Shown: positions 9,371-20,475, counted from the stretch's first letter. The stretch is 64,000 nt of DNA from Arion vulgaris (GCA_020796225.1 CM036755.1:62246652-62310651), one strand, 5' to 3'. A program made the numbers and translations. Notes: a model not told the origin generated them from the sequence alone.

Positions 9371-12300
9371 CAGGCCCGGTTTAACCACTAGGCGAACTAG
9401 GCGGCCGCCTAGGGCGGAAAATTTCTGGGGCGGTACTAAAAGCAACGTAAAATAGAAATATTAAAAAATTGTCACCTTTTAGTAATAAATGGATTGAATA
9501 TTTTTGTTTTAGTGAGTGACGCGACCTTTAAACATGAAATTTTAAGTTTTTAATTTTAGTTAATTTATATTAATATTTAAAGTTTTATTGCAATATATTA
9601 CATTTTATTTTTTCCCGCAAGATGAAACGAATTGCATAGTATAAATTTGATCACTAGATTACTTACTTACGTTATAGGAAATAACGCCACATCCGGTGAC
9701 GTCATTTCGAAATCAAAATCTGGCGTGTAAATATAATATAAATATTGAAAATAAATTAAATATTTGAAATTCGATTGTCGTCGACTGGCTACTTAAATAC
9801 TTTAGGTAAGATATTTAGTTTTACTTTGTACAACGTTATATTTAAAATCATTTGATTTAAGTATTTAAATTTGTATATGTAAATTGTAATTATTTTATTT
9901 ATATTTTATTTATTTTACAAAAGGATTTAAAATATAGAAAAATAGTAGCTAAATCATAATAAAATTTTATTTTGCAGTTTCCGTCATTATTTCAATCCCC
10001 CATGGCAGAGAGAAAACGATTGTCTGGTGCACAGTATCGTAAACGACGGGCTGAAAATGAAAAAGACGTAACAAAACAGGAGACTCGTTGTTAAAGTATC
10101 TATGTACACCGCACAGAGACGAAGGTAGTCCAGAGGAGTTAAACAATCAAGCCGAAGCAGACAAGGAAGCGGAGGAATCCGATGAAATGACAGTATCAGA
10201 AGAATTTGAACCACAAAATGAAATGCACGGTACGCACCAAGAATCAAAATCTGAAGTGCATAAAATCGATAATTTCACTGGTTTATATGTTAACTATGGC
10301 GATCCTGCTACTTGGACCAAATTTGATGATCATATGCGACAAATTTTGATAGAACATGGACCAGAACAAGTCGAGCAGTTTGATTTTTCTAAAGACAGTA
10401 TGCAAAGAAAATTCTCAAAAATTCATTACAACCGCAGACTTGTCAATGGAGAAAACATTCGCAGACATTGGCTGCAGTACTCTGTAAGTAATGACTCTGT
10501 TTATTGCTTCTGCTGCAAGCTGTTTACCAGTAGCACAATAGGTGCGCCATCTCTTTCTGATAAAGATTCACATGATTGGAAAAACATGTCCCCAATTCTA
10601 TCAGGACACGAGAAAAGCAGTGAACATCTAGCGAATTTTCAGTCATGGAAGGAACTTGAGCTGCGACTGCAACACATGAAAACAATTGATGCCGAACATT
10701 TGCGTCTCATTAAAAAAAGAAGAACAGTATTGGCAGCAAATCTTGAAACGGCTGATTGCTTTAGTTCGAGTTCTTGGCATGCAAAATCTTGCTTTTCGTG
10801 GAACACATGAGCAACTGAACACTTCTGATAACAGGAACTTCCTGAAATTTGTGGAATTTCTAGCTTTGTTTGACCCACTTATGGATGAGCATCTTCGAAA
10901 GATTAAAGACAATGAGACACATGTACATTATCTAAGCAAAGACATACAAAATGAACTGATTCAGCTTTCATCCAATGCAATCAAACAAAAAATTCTAGCA
11001 TCTGCTCGTGAAGCTAAGTACTTTTCAATAATTCTAGATTGTACACTAGATGCTGGTCATGTTGAACAAATGATCAGGATCATTCGCTTTGTGGATGTGA
11101 TTTCAAATCCAGAAAATGAGATTGCAGCAGCAGCATCTATAAAGGAACATTTTTTTGGGTTTTGTGCCTCTAAAGGAGACAACTGGTGCTGGTATGACTG
11201 AAACTATTTTTCGGCAGTTAGAAGAGATGTCTTTATCTATCGAAAATGTACGCGGTCAAGGATATGACAATGGCAGCAATATGAAGGAAAAGACAATGGT
11301 GTCCAGCGAAGAATTTTAGATTCAATCCCCGAGCATTGTTTGTTCCTTGCTGTGGCATACCTTGAATTTACTGTTAATGATGAGGCAAAATGTTGCTTAG
11401 AAGCAACAGCTTTCTTTGATTTAGTGCAACGTGTTTATGTATTCTTTTCTGCATCAACTCGTCGTTGGGAAGTTTTAAATCGACATGTTTCTAATCTCAC
11501 TGTTAAACCACTTAGTGAAAAAAGATGGGAAAGTCGAATTGATGCTTTGAAACCTCTTCGTTATCAGCTTGGTGATATCTACGATGCTCTGGCAGAGATT
11601 GCGAATGACACAAATTTAACAAGAGCATCTGGTAATACATCACGGACGGATGCACGGGTTATTGCAAAAGCCATTTCTAGTTTTAAGTTTGTCGTTTCTC
11701 TGGTTGTGTGGTATGACGTTTTGTTTGAGATCAACATGACTAGTAAACAACTTCAGGCAAAAGAATTAGATATACGTGGCGCCATGAATCATCTGGATGA
11801 AACAAAGAAGTTTCTCGTAAACCGCAGAAATGACACGGAGTTTAAGAAAACATTGGTAGATGCAGCTGAAATTGCAGTCAATTTAGAGATACCAGAACTT
11901 TTCGAACCCGAACCAACCCGTATCAGAAGAAAGAAGAAACAATTTGCATACGAAGGAGATGACGACGAACCTATTCGGATCCAAAGACAAATTCAAAGTA
12001 AACTTTTACTTCGCTGTTCTTGATACGGCAATACAATCGGTTGATGAAAGATTCACTCTGATGCAAAAATTTGTTCTGTTTTGGTTTCCTCTATGATGTT
12101 CCAGTTTGAGAATAAAACTAGTAAGGAAGTTATGGAACATTGCTTGAATCTTGAAAAAGCTTTGCAACATGGAGACTCCAAAGATATTGATGCAGTTGAT
12201 CTAAGCAGTGAATTGAAAGCCATTTCAAGACGAGTTGCAAGGTGTACATCGCCACATGATGTACTAAACTTTATATTGAAAAATAATCTAACAGATTGTG

Positions 12301-12758
12301 TCCCCAACACTGTTATAGCTCTGCGAATTCTCTTGACACTTCCAGTTTCTGTGGCTAGTGGTGAGCGAAACTTCTCTAAGCTCAAACTGATAAAAACATA
12401 TTTGCGAACGTCCATGCTACAAGAAAGACTTGTTGGACTAGCTACTCTGTCAATTGAACATGACACTGCCAAAGACATTGAACTGATGGAACTCGTTTCT
12501 ACATTTGCTAAAGCAAAAGCGCAAAAAATAAAGTTTTGAAATTACATTACCAGTATAAACGAATATACCATTATATAGATTATACATGTTCTATTCTATT
12601 CTTCTTCTTTCTATTGAATGCAAATACGAATTTAAACAAAAGGCACCATAGCATTCCTTTGTGAAAGTTAATATTAATTCAATCTTAGTTGCCGTGGGCG
12701 CGGGGGGCGCAGTGCGACAGTTTCGCCTAGGGCGCCAAATACTGTGGCGCCGGCCCTG
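9371..12758 (+). mobile_element. Full-length hAT transposon, 3,388 bp
   Basis: The left end caggcccgg and the reversed right end cagggccgg match at 8 of 9 bases. A perfect 8-bp duplication gacaaaga flanks it (9363-9370 and 12759-12766), and removing the element restores the LINE frame around it. Sub-terminal copies of 'cgcctagggcg' lie near both ends. It carries one transposase gene (10002-12539) with several frameshifts. The precise ends and duplication point to a fairly recent insertion. Confidence 0.95.
10002..12539 (+). pseudogene. hAT transposase, ZMYM1/DUF4371-like, frameshifted
   Basis: It starts MAERKRLSGAQYRKRRAENE (10002), typical of ZMYM1-like hAT proteins. In order: a TTF-type zinc-finger region (N-Y-G-D-P-A-T-W and V-Y-C-F-C-C-K-L-F, about 10290-10530), a DUF4371/RNase H-like core with candidate acidic residues in ILDCTLDAGHVEQMI (about 11030) and R-G-Q-G-Y-D-N-G-S-N-M (about 11250), and a C-terminal hAT dimerisation segment LPVSVASGERNFSKLKLIK (about 12335). 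At least six frameshifts break it, near 10080, 10715, 11157, 11290, 12000 and 12080-12100, several at A or T runs. No substitution-type stop was obvious in the conserved frames. It is either recently dead or intact with consensus errors. Normal length would be about 800 residues. Confidence 0.88.
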
Positions 12759-12766
12759 GACAAAGA

Positions 12767-13150
12767 GTAGAAGAGGAAGACAACGGAGAAGACGAATTTA
12801 GAATGTAGCTGCATAACAGACTCCGAGCCCACATGTTTAACAAGTTTAAAATCGGCACAACTAGCCTGTGCCATTGTGAAAAGGCGGACATGACGGCGGA
12901 ACACATACTGCAAGAGTGCCAGCGGTTAGCAGCCCTGAGAAAAAAAACTTGGCCCGATAACACAGAGTTTCGCGAGAAGTTGTACGGAGGGATGGAGACT
13001 CTCAGTCTAGGCGGGGATCGCGCGCGAGAGAGAGAATGTAACTGATGATTTGAGCTTGACAGCTACAGAGGCGGTACATCTGCCCTATGAGAGAGAGAGA
13101 AATTCCGAAGAACTGTTAATGTGGCAGAGTTCTGCTCAGAACGCGCTGTT
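12767..13150 (+). pseudogene. LINE RT C-terminal region, right part
   Basis: Continues the frame of 9150-9362 (R-G-R-Q-R-R-R type arginine-rich stretch, then 'aactgatgatttgagcttga' and 'tgtggcagagttctgctc', the usual 3' end of this family). It is interrupted again at 12808-13032 by a LINE fragment. Confidence 0.6.
12808..13032 (+). mobile_element. 5'-truncated LINE insertion (RNase H-type tail)
   Basis: Codes in-frame for HNRLRAHMFNKFKIGTTSLC then H-C-E-K-A-D-M-T-A-E-H-I-L-Q-E-C, the Cys/His C-terminus of jockey-like LINEs. It ends in (GA)n and is flanked by an 8-bp duplication agaatgta (12800-12807 and 13033-13040). Confidence 0.78.
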
Positions 13151-13227
13151 TGATGCTGATACCAAGTGTGAATGTATGACAGAAGATTGAGTAACATGTT
13201 TTAATAATTACACGAGGATCTAAACTA

Positions 13228-13485
13228 CAGGGTGTTCAACTTAAAAGAAGGCCGTGAATGGAGCTAATCTGGCATATATGTACGGAAATGGGAAGGTACA
13301 GTTATGACGTAGTATAGGTCAAGGTTGTGTGACAGTGTGTAATTGTAGTGCGGGAAGGGGCGATGAACAAATGTGACGAAGGACGAGCTAGTCAGAACCG
13401 GTTTAAATAGTAAATAAACACAACTCAATGTGTACCTGGCAACTTTCGAATTGTCAATGGAGCTGCAATTATCCTGAATACCCTG
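13228..13485. mobile_element. TA-flanked MITE, 258 bp
   Basis: Left end cagggtgttcaac; right end reversed cagggtattca; TA on both sides (13226-13227, 13486-13487). A second copy in the opposite orientation is at 45554-45809. Probably Tc1/mariner-type; no coding. Confidence 0.85.
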
Positions 13486-13489
13486 TACA

Positions 13490-13640
13490 AGTACCTCTGA
13501 AGTCGGAAGGCGCGCCTGTATGGCGGGAGACACTGATAATAAGGACAAAAGGCATCCAAACAAAAATCAGTCACAAGCGCCATATCAGGCTTACTGACTA
13601 CGCCTGAACTCACAGCTGGCAAGCACAAGAGGAAGAGGTC
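13490..13640 (+). repeat. Dispersed repeat (family P)
   Basis: Shares 'cgcctgtatggcggga' and 'aaaaatcagtcacaagcgcc' with 26690-26850 and, inverted, 4262-4395. Starts directly after the MITE. Confidence 0.55.
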
Positions 13641-13660
13641 AAGTATTGTTTAGTATATAT

Positions 13661-13931
13661 ATTTAGTGGTGTAGGGATCTCTATGGCTATCTGGTTAAGT
13701 CATTTAGTGGTGTAGGGATCTCTATGGCTATCTGGTTAAGTCCTTGTCTTTAGTTTTGAAGGGTTCGAATCCGTACCACGCCGTTCTGTTCAAGAGAGCA
13801 TTAAAAAAGACCCCAACAAGGATTGTTGCCGGAGCTACGGAGTTCGTGCTTTGTACAATACTGTCAACAGGAGCCGTGCCATATTTGCTGATCGGGATCG
13901 AGCCATGTAGGGTAAAACTCGGTGTCATCTT
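13661..13931 (+). repeat. SINE-2 copy with duplicated head
   Basis: tRNA-like head with 'tggttaagtccttgtc' (A box) and gggttcgaatccgtaccacg (B box), then the body 'gctacggagttcgtgctttg' and tail 'gggtaaaactcggtgtcat'. The first 40 bases of the head with its 5' flank are tandemly doubled (13661-13742), with the join just after 'ggttaagtc'. Confidence 0.8.
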
Positions 13932-14170
13932 TTTCTTCGTCGAAACCTTCATATCGACTACTTGTTAAACCACTTTTGTGATTTGTATGTGATCTGAGCC
14001 TAAGAACGATTGTACGTTGTGTGAGTTATGCGCCTACAAGTAGGCCAGATATCTGCGACGCTTTTATGTACAGTGTAGTTTCCCATGTCCCTACCTCAGT
14101 CGCCTCTTACGACATGCCTTGTAAGTTGCAATGTTACTATTCTTTGCTCCCATTGCAAGCCTCGGCAACA
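13932..14170 (-). repeat. SINE-4 copy
   Basis: On the minus strand it has the core 'catgtcgtaagaggcgact' and the tail 'cttaggctcagatcacatac'. It runs straight into the 36-bp array on its 5' side. Confidence 0.75.
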
Positions 14171-14737
14171 CACGGGCGAAACTCGGCCTTGCAAGCCTCG
14201 GCAACACAGGGGCGAAACTCGGCCTTGCAAGCCTCGGCTACACACGGGCGAAACTCGGCCTTGCAAGCCTCGGCAACACGCGGGCGAAACTCGGCCTTGC
14301 AAGCCTCGGCAACACACGGGCGAAACTCGGCCTTGCAAGCCTCGGCAACACATCGGCGAAACTCGGCCTTGCAAGCCTCGGCTACACACGGACGAAACTC
14401 GGCCTTGCAAGCCTCCGGCAACAGCGGGCGAAACTCGGCCTTGCAAGCCTCGGCAACACGCGGGCGAAACTCGGCCTTGCAAGCCTCGGCAACACGCGGG
14501 CGAAACTCGGCCTTGCAAGCCTCGGCAACACAGGGCGAAACTCGGCCTTGCAAGCCTCGGCACACACAGGGCGAAACTCGGCCTTGCAAGCCTCGGCAAA
14601 CACGCGGGCGAACTCGGCCTTGCAAGCCTCGGCAACACACGGGTGAAACTCGGCCTTGCAAGCCTCGGCAACACCCGCAGCCGCACGGCGAAACTCGGCC
14701 TTGCAAGCCTCGGCAACACATGGGCGAAACTCGGTGT
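14150..14737. repeat. 36-bp tandem array, about 16 units
   Basis: The unit is ccttgcaagcctcggcaaca plus cacgggcgaaactcgg. Its left part equals the SINE-4 5' end (ttgcaagcccggcaacacac) and its right part equals the SINE-2 tail (gaaactcggtgtaatgaagt, still present at 14727-14750). The array therefore arose from the junction of two SINEs. Long open frames on both strands here are repeat artefacts. Confidence 0.92.
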
Positions 14738-14762
14738 AATGAAGTCAATCCTTCGTCTTGGA

Positions 14763-15140
14763 CATTTTATTTAGTTGTGTGGAACAGCATAGTTGTGAAA
14801 GATGTGGAACAGCATACTGTGTGAACACATAGTGTGGGGAACAGCATGCTGAACAGCTAGTGTGGAACACAAGCTTACAACTTGATATCAATCAGTGATG
14901 TAAGAAATGTGAAGAAATGTAGAATGTTAAGGGTACGAATTATGTTTAAGTGGATTACAGCTACACAGAGTTGAGCATGGTTTAACGAGTTATGGACAGA
15001 AATAGAAGTCTTCGCCAGAGATTTAAGTGTTCGAACTTTGACAATTTAGCATTGAAAAAAATATAACATATGTTGCCATGTTTTTACTTTGGCTTCCCAT
15101 TCAGTTTCAGTTTCAGTTTGTAATATCTTCATAGCACTCC
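14763..15140. other. No gene recognised
   Basis: Short local repeats ('tgtggaacagcat' three to four times near 14778-14850), then unique AT-rich sequence. Confidence 0.5.
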
Positions 15141-15339
15141 GCACATGTCCATATGTCATCCGATCTCCTTCGCAATATCTCTAACAGCGTTCAGCGACCG
15201 ACCGTACCAGTTAGATTCTCTCTGTCTGTCTATCTCTCTGCTAGCCTTAGTACCTGTCTGTTTTTCTGTCTGTCAGTCTGTGATTGTCTTTTATCCATTC
15301 ATTCACCATATACACATTCATCTTTTACGGTGTTATCAG

Positions 15340-16066
15340 CTATCAGTTATATGAGGACTACCGTCATAGTACTCCGGACATGTTCATTGGTGCTCCGATC
15401 TCCGTCTCAACATGTTATCAGTTATCAGTTATATGAGGACTACCGTCATAGTACTCCGGACATGTTCATAGGTGCTCCGATCTCCGTCTCAACATGTTAT
15501 CAGTTATCAGTTATATGAGGACTACCGTCATAGTACTCCGGACATGTTCATTGGTGCTCCGATCTCCGTCTCAACATGTTATCAGTTATCAGTTATATGA
15601 GGACTACCGTCATAGTACTCCGGACATGTTCATAGGTGCTCCGATCTCCGTCTCAACATGTTATCAGTTATCAGTTATATGAGGACTACCGTCATAGTAC
15701 TCCGGACATGTTCATTGGTGCTCCGATCTCCGTCTCAACATGTTATCAGTTATCAGTTATATGAGGGACTACGTCTAGTACTCGGACATGTTCATTGGTG
15801 CTCCGATCTCCGTCTCAACATGTTATCAGTTATCAGTTATATGAGGACTACCGTCATAGTACTCCGGACATGTTCATAGGTGCTCCGATCTCCGTCTCAA
15901 CATGTTATCAGTTATCAGTTATATGAGGACTACCGTCATAGTACTCCGGACATGTTCATTGGTGCTCCGATCTCCGTCTCAACATGTTATCAGTTATCAG
16001 TTATATGAGGACTACCGTCATAGTACTCCGGACATGTTCATTGGTGCTCCGATCTCCGTCTCAACA
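15340..16066. repeat. 82-bp tandem array, nine units
   Basis: The unit contains 'gttatcagttatcagttata', 'gaggactaccgtcatagtac' and 'gtgctccgatctccgtctca'. Two variants (ttcatTggtg = A, ttcatAggtg = B) run A-B-A-B-A-A-B-A-A, a partial 164-bp higher-order pattern. One unit (about 15765-15785) has several deletions. Confidence 0.95.
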
Positions 16067-16154
16067 AATCCAGCAGTTTTTAAGAGCCCAACATGCCAGT
16101 TCGATGTTGATTAATCAATCTCTTTGCATATTTGGTATGCCGTTCTTTTCGGGC

Positions 16155-16460
16155 TGCACCAATAAAGACAATAATCTCTCTCAATCTGATTAGCGACTGG
16201 TATTCACAACCCTGAAACTGCTCTGTTCGGAAAGACTCTCAGTGCTTGAAGAATGTCAGTTCGTTCCATTGCAGCTTCCTCTGATATTGTAGCCATGCCA
16301 GCCAATCTATCAGCTTGTTCATTACCACTGACTCCAGCGTGCCCAGGGACAAAAATGAAGGTGATTTCTCTGATCCCCTTTTTTCCTTGGCAACATATAG
16401 TTGTGAAACATGGACCATTAACAAAGCGGTGGAGAAGATCATTAATGCCTTTTAATGCAA
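16155..16460 (-). pseudogene. RNase H domain fragment of a LINE
   Basis: Minus-strand codons give FIFVPGHAGVSGNEQADRLA, the last conserved block of the RNase H domain in jockey/I-type LINEs (H and D retained). The upstream half is missing; the left end matches 3130-3350. Confidence 0.8.
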
Positions 16461-16815
16461 ATGCTACAGAAGAGTACTTAGAATACATGGACAGAAAAAA
16501 GAACAGATGCTTCTGTTCTGCAACAGTTTGATATTAAAGAGAGTTGGCTACTTAAGATCATAACATCAAGGAAAATTAAATATTTCGGACACATCAAACG
16601 ACATGAGTGCCTAGAGAAAATAATTTTGGAGGGTATGGTGCCTGGAAGAAAAATGAGAGGAAGACATAGCAGACGATGGGTGCACGATGTCATTGACGAT
16701 CTGAGAATGACTGCTGCTGACCTCGGTCAACTTGCACAGAACAGAGAGTTTTTCAGGACTGCTGTCATGGGAGCCAAGTTCCGGAAGGGACAAGTTGCTT
16801 GATGATGATGAAGAT
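16461..16815 (+). pseudogene. LINE RT C-terminal tail
   Basis: Conserved elements 'aaatatttcggacacatcaa' (K-Y-F-G-H-I-K-R-H-E) and 'gaggaagacatagcagacga' (R-G-R-x-x-R-R-W), then 'cattgacgatctgagaatga'. The same family is at 40680-41020. Ends in a short GATGAT tail. Confidence 0.7.
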
Positions 16816-16987
16816 ATCTCATCTATCCCAACTGTTTATCTCACAGTTCAGCCATCCATCGATCAATTCATTCTTCCAAATCTGCCTCCCTCTCTCTTTC
16901 TCTCAGCAACACACACACAATCACTTCTCAGTTTATCATAACAACGATAACTCGGCACTTCATTTCAAGCAATCGCTCAGTTATTAC

Positions 16988-17080
16988 CCTTAGCTCAGCA
17001 ATATGTCTTTTATGTCGCACAATTGAGTGTTGTCTGTTCTCATCCTCACGCTTCAGCTGTATCGATACTAAATGCGTTTC
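16988..17080 (-). CDS. Exon 4: coiled-coil segment of Dpy-30 motif gene
   Basis: The 93-base exon (31 codons, phase 0 to 0) lies between acceptor tttttctctccag and donor GTAATA. It encodes ETHLVSIQLKREDENRQHSI then VRHKRHIAELR. Charged residues alternate with spaced L/I, as in a coiled coil. Joined to exon 5 it reads ...HIAELR-RIISNLESEP, an uninterrupted helix, which supports the order 3-4-5. In DYDC1/2 a similar charged helix follows the Dpy-30 motif (family knowledge). No other copy of this sequence occurs in the window, unlike nearly everything around it. The donor could alternatively sit one base earlier, but AGG|GTAATA preserves phase. Confidence 0.7.
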
Positions 17081-17134
17081 CTGGAGAGAAAAACGAAACG
17101 AAACAGTAATGTAGAAAAACAAATACAAGTGTTA

Positions 17135-17270
17135 GTCTTTCTTTCTTTTCTCCAGTCCTGGTTTGCCTAGTAGCGTCAGGATAAAAAGAGATTTCTAGAA
17201 AGAGCCATAGTGTGGGCTTCATAAATAGTGTACATCGTCACCTCTGTTATCTCTGAGGTCTACCTTTTGC
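17135..17270. repeat. Dispersed repeat shared with 40015-40135
   Basis: Both have 'gatttctagaa', 'cttcataaa' and 'cctctgttatctctgaggtc' (one base differs). Origin unknown. Confidence 0.45.
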
Positions 17271-17364
17271 GTGGCCGGCCTTTTGCTTTGTATCCATTGT
17301 ATCGGATACTTGTATTTTTTACACGTGTTAGTAACAAGAAGAATCTACTGCCATCTATACTAAA

Positions 17365-17635
17365 ACCGCCCATGTAGTGTCGGGGTCTGCAAGGGAAGCA
17401 CAGAATAGTAGTACTGCGACCTACAAGGCATGTCGTAAGAGGCGACTGAGGTAGAGGTTTAGGGAAGCTGAACTAGTAAATAAAAAGCATCGCAGTAATC
17501 GAATGTGCTAACCTATATACAGTAGCATAATTTACACAACGTACAATCGCTCTTAGGCTCAGATGACATACAGATCACACAGAGTGGTTAACAAGTGGTC
17601 GATATGGAACATTCGAAGAAGAAGAAGAAGAATAC
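17365..17635 (+). repeat. SINE-4 copy with (GAA)n tail
   Basis: Core 'aaggcatgtcgtaagaggcg', body 'acgtacaatcgctcttaggc' and a GAA-rich tail (17615-17633). This copy fixes the orientation of the family, because the simple-sequence tail lies at its right end. Confidence 0.75.
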
Positions 17636-17639
17636 TAAA

Positions 17640-17999
17640 ACAAAACTCAGATTATTCAGGTCAAATGTGAAATATATGTTACTATATGTCTCGGAAACAT
17701 GACGAGTCACCAAGTTAAATGTTTTCGATGGGTGGTCAAGCAGGAGTCGGATGGTGTACGATGTTTAGTCGCTGACCTGTGCTGACATGACGTGCTTGCG
17801 TTGGCTAGAATAAGGTGGCTCATGGATGAGCTTTCTCTCTCCCTCTGAAAATGTGCTGAGATCGGTAATAGTAGACCAGAAGGCGCACCCGAAACTGAAG
17901 TATCACGTATATAACGCTTATAAATGATGATTATACAGTTCGTTGATAAACTTAGCTGTTGATCGAGCTACCGAGCGTCACGTAGTTACGTCGTTACAT
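17640..17999. other. No gene recognised
   Basis: Unique sequence within intron 3 of the Dpy-30 gene as modelled. Confidence 0.5.
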
Positions 18000-18356
18000 T
18001 AAAACAACATCACATCAGAGATGAGCTTCATACAACATTTAAAACAATATCACATCAGAGATGAGCTTCATACAACATTTAAAACTACATCATATCAGAG
18101 ATGAGCTTCAGACAACATCCAAAACTACATCACATCAGAGAGGAGCTTCATACAACATTTAAAACAACATCACATCAGAGATGAGCTTCATACAACATTT
18201 AAAACAACATCACATCAGAGATGAGCTTCATACAACATTTAAAACTACATCATATCAGAGATGAGCTTCAGACAACATCCAAAACTACATCACACCAGAG
18301 ATGAGCTTCATACAACATTTAAAATTACATCACATCAGAGATGAGCTTCAGACAAG
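18000..18356. repeat. 40-bp tandem array, about nine units
   Basis: The unit is 'aaaacaacatcacatcagag' plus 'atgagcttcatacaacattt', with sub-variants (catatcag, cagacaacatcc) recurring at spaced positions. Confidence 0.92.
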
Positions 18357-18359
18357 TTG

Positions 18360-18860
18360 ACTTCATCATAAGAAAACACTTGGCGGTATAATCTTCTAAA
18401 GAGCGATCACAGGAAGAAGAAGATAAAAGTTTCCCTGGCTAGCATGACGGAAAGATGACGATAAGACTTTGCTTTGGGTTTTTTTTCTTCTGGCAGTTTC
18501 TAGCGATTTTCCCCTCATTTTGGACTTGTCAGACCCGGTTCCGTCGCTAAGCTACTGAGTTAGTGCTTAGAGCGACACTGTGAGCTGTGAATTTCATTAG
18601 AATTGCTTATTGTTTATGCATATGGTGGTTATGATGTGAAATGCATATTTATAAAATGGCGTATAGCTAGTCGCCAGCTTTACAGCTTATGCAGTAATAC
18701 ATAAAGAGCATTCGATTTTGCACATTCTGGTATATATATGAAGTTGTTCTCTTTTTCATTAATAATTATTTTTCATAGATTTTGTTAATCATGTTTCATT
18801 AAAATTGTCATTGTAAAAAGTGCGTAAAGAGTGGGTATTGTTTGCGTAGATCCAGAGAAT
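18360..18860. other. No gene recognised
   Basis: Unique AT-rich DNA. Confidence 0.5.
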
Positions 18861-18865
18861 AAGTA

Positions 18866-19475
18866 TATTCACAGAATAACGTATCGCAAGAGTTAATGAA
18901 GTATTCACAGAATAACGTATTCCAAGAGTTAATGAAACATTCACAGAACAACGTATCGCAAGAGTTAATGAAGTATTCACAGAAAACGTATCCAAGAGTT
19001 AATGAAGTATTCACAGAATAACGTATTCCAAGAGTTAATGAAGTATTCACAGAACAACGTATCGCAAGAGTTAATGAAGTATTCACAGAATAACGTATTC
19101 CAAGAGTTAATGAAGTATTCACAGAACAACGTATCGCAAGAGTTAATGAAGTATTCACAGAATAACGTATTCCAAGAGTTAATGAAGTATTCACAGAATA
19201 ACGTATTCCAAGAGTTAATGAAGTATTCACAGAACAACGTATCGCAAGAGTTAATGAAGTATTCACAGAATAACGTATCGCAAGAGTTAATGAAACATTC
19301 ACAGAACAACGTATCGCAAGAGTTAATGAAGTTACAGAAAACGTATCCAAGAGTTAATGAAACATTCACAGAACAACGTATCGCAAGAGTTAATGAAGTA
19401 TTCACAGAATAACGTATCCAAGAGTTAATGAAACATTACAGAACAACGTATTCAAGATGTAATGAAGTATTTACA
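18866..19475. repeat. 36-bp tandem array, about 17 units
   Basis: The unit is 'aagagttaatgaagtattca' plus 'cagaataacgtattcc', with alternating variants (gaagtattc/gaaacattc, tattcc/tatcgc). Units at 18985, 19330 and 19405 carry small deletions. Open frames on both strands are artefacts. Confidence 0.94.
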
Positions 19476-19605
19476 TAACAAAATATGAATCTAGCCAGTT
19501 GTACATTCTTCTAAATTCTCAGACCATGTACCACAAAAAAAAAAAAAGATGGGGATGGTCGTAACGAAAGGCAAAATAAAAAAATAAAAGTAATTCATCA
19601 CGAAC

Positions 19606-19701
19606 CTTGGCAAATACAGCTTTTTCTTGGTAGTACAATTCACAGTCTGCAGCTTTGTATAGGCATTTAGCCAGAAACTCAATCGGGTCAGGTGGACGAG
19701 C
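19606..19701 (-). CDS. Exon 3: second half of Dpy-30 motif
   Basis: Exactly 96 bases (32 codons, phase 0 to 0) follow the strong acceptor acttttttcccag. The encoded sequence starts ARPPDPIEFLAKCLYKAADC and continues ELYYQEKAVFAK. R-P-x-D-P-I-E-F/Y-L-A is the hallmark of the Dpy-30 motif (second helix) and is what identifies the gene. With exon 2 the motif is complete at about residues 9-47 of the protein. The donor is GTTCGT, a weak match; reading on would add V-R-D-E-L-L and then a low-complexity F-rich run ending at a stop, so splicing here is more likely. It lies just right of the 36-bp minisatellite at 18866-19475 and left of LINE-tail debris. Confidence 0.78.
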
Positions 19702-20224
19702 CTGGGAAAAAAGTAAGATAAAAGGGAGGAAGACATCTTGTAAGAGAAAACAATGTAAGGAAAGAGAAATTGACGATAAATACGTAAATGACTGTTCTTC
19801 TTCATCAACGAAACAGCGGTGCTTGGGCTATTGCTCTTTGACCCCATGCTATGTATGTTTATGCCGTACGTAGCAACGAAGAGATGGAATGTCTGGGTTT
19901 TTTTTTAACCACCTTGGAAAGTAAACATGGACTGGCATAGAGTTGAAGGATGAGACGGCAATCTGTGCTGTCTAACTATACAACAGTCAAGGTAGGGTTC
20001 TCTCTAGTCTTCCCCGCCACAATAGTGAAAGCTGGTCATGTCGAGTTTTAATATTCTCTAGTCATGTGTTCATATGTTCAGGTCTAGAACATCTTCATGT
20101 CCTGATTTCCTGCATCTTTACAATGTGTCAATCATCAGCAAACTGCAGATAATGAATGTCTATCTTCAGATCGTACCTTACAATAGTTTGTCCTGAGCAG
20201 AACTTTGTCACTATATCATCATCA

Positions 20225-20475
20225 TCAAGGTACGTATCTTTTATAGGACGTTGCTCTCTTTGCAGCACATCTGAAATCACTTTGTCTCTAGCTAGTTCAC
20301 CACTTCGTCGATAGTCATATTCATGGTTTCTTTAATATTAGATAGCCATCTTCTTCTTGGTCTGCCTCTGCCTCTGCGTCCTGGAACCCTACCCTCTAAT
20401 ATTGTTCTTTCCAGGCCATCGTGACGCTTAATGTGACCAAAGTTTCTAATTTTTCTGTATAGTATGTTGTTTATC
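20225..20475 (-). pseudogene. LINE RT C-terminal tail
   Basis: Minus-strand codons give FGHIKRHDGLERTILEGRVP and R-G-R-G-R with R-W-L-S-N-I-K-E-T-M, the end of the reverse transcriptase protein. Only about 80 codons remain. Confidence 0.72.

Noticed and set aside
14021..14824. Open frames of up to 267 codons on both strands
   Set aside because: They are translations of the 36-bp array. The unit length is a multiple of three, so all frames stay open.
15153..16193. Frames with Y-M-R-T-T-V-I-V-L-R-T-C
   Set aside because: Repeat-derived; they follow the 82-bp unit.
18789..19412. Long frames rich in S-L-T-L-A-I-R-C-S-V-N or K-Y-S-Q-N-N-V
   Set aside because: Artefact of the 36-bp array.
19491..19847. 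118-codon minus-strand frame as a gene of its own
   Set aside because: It runs in another frame across exon 3 and its intron. The conserved Dpy-30 motif is in a different frame bounded by splice sites.
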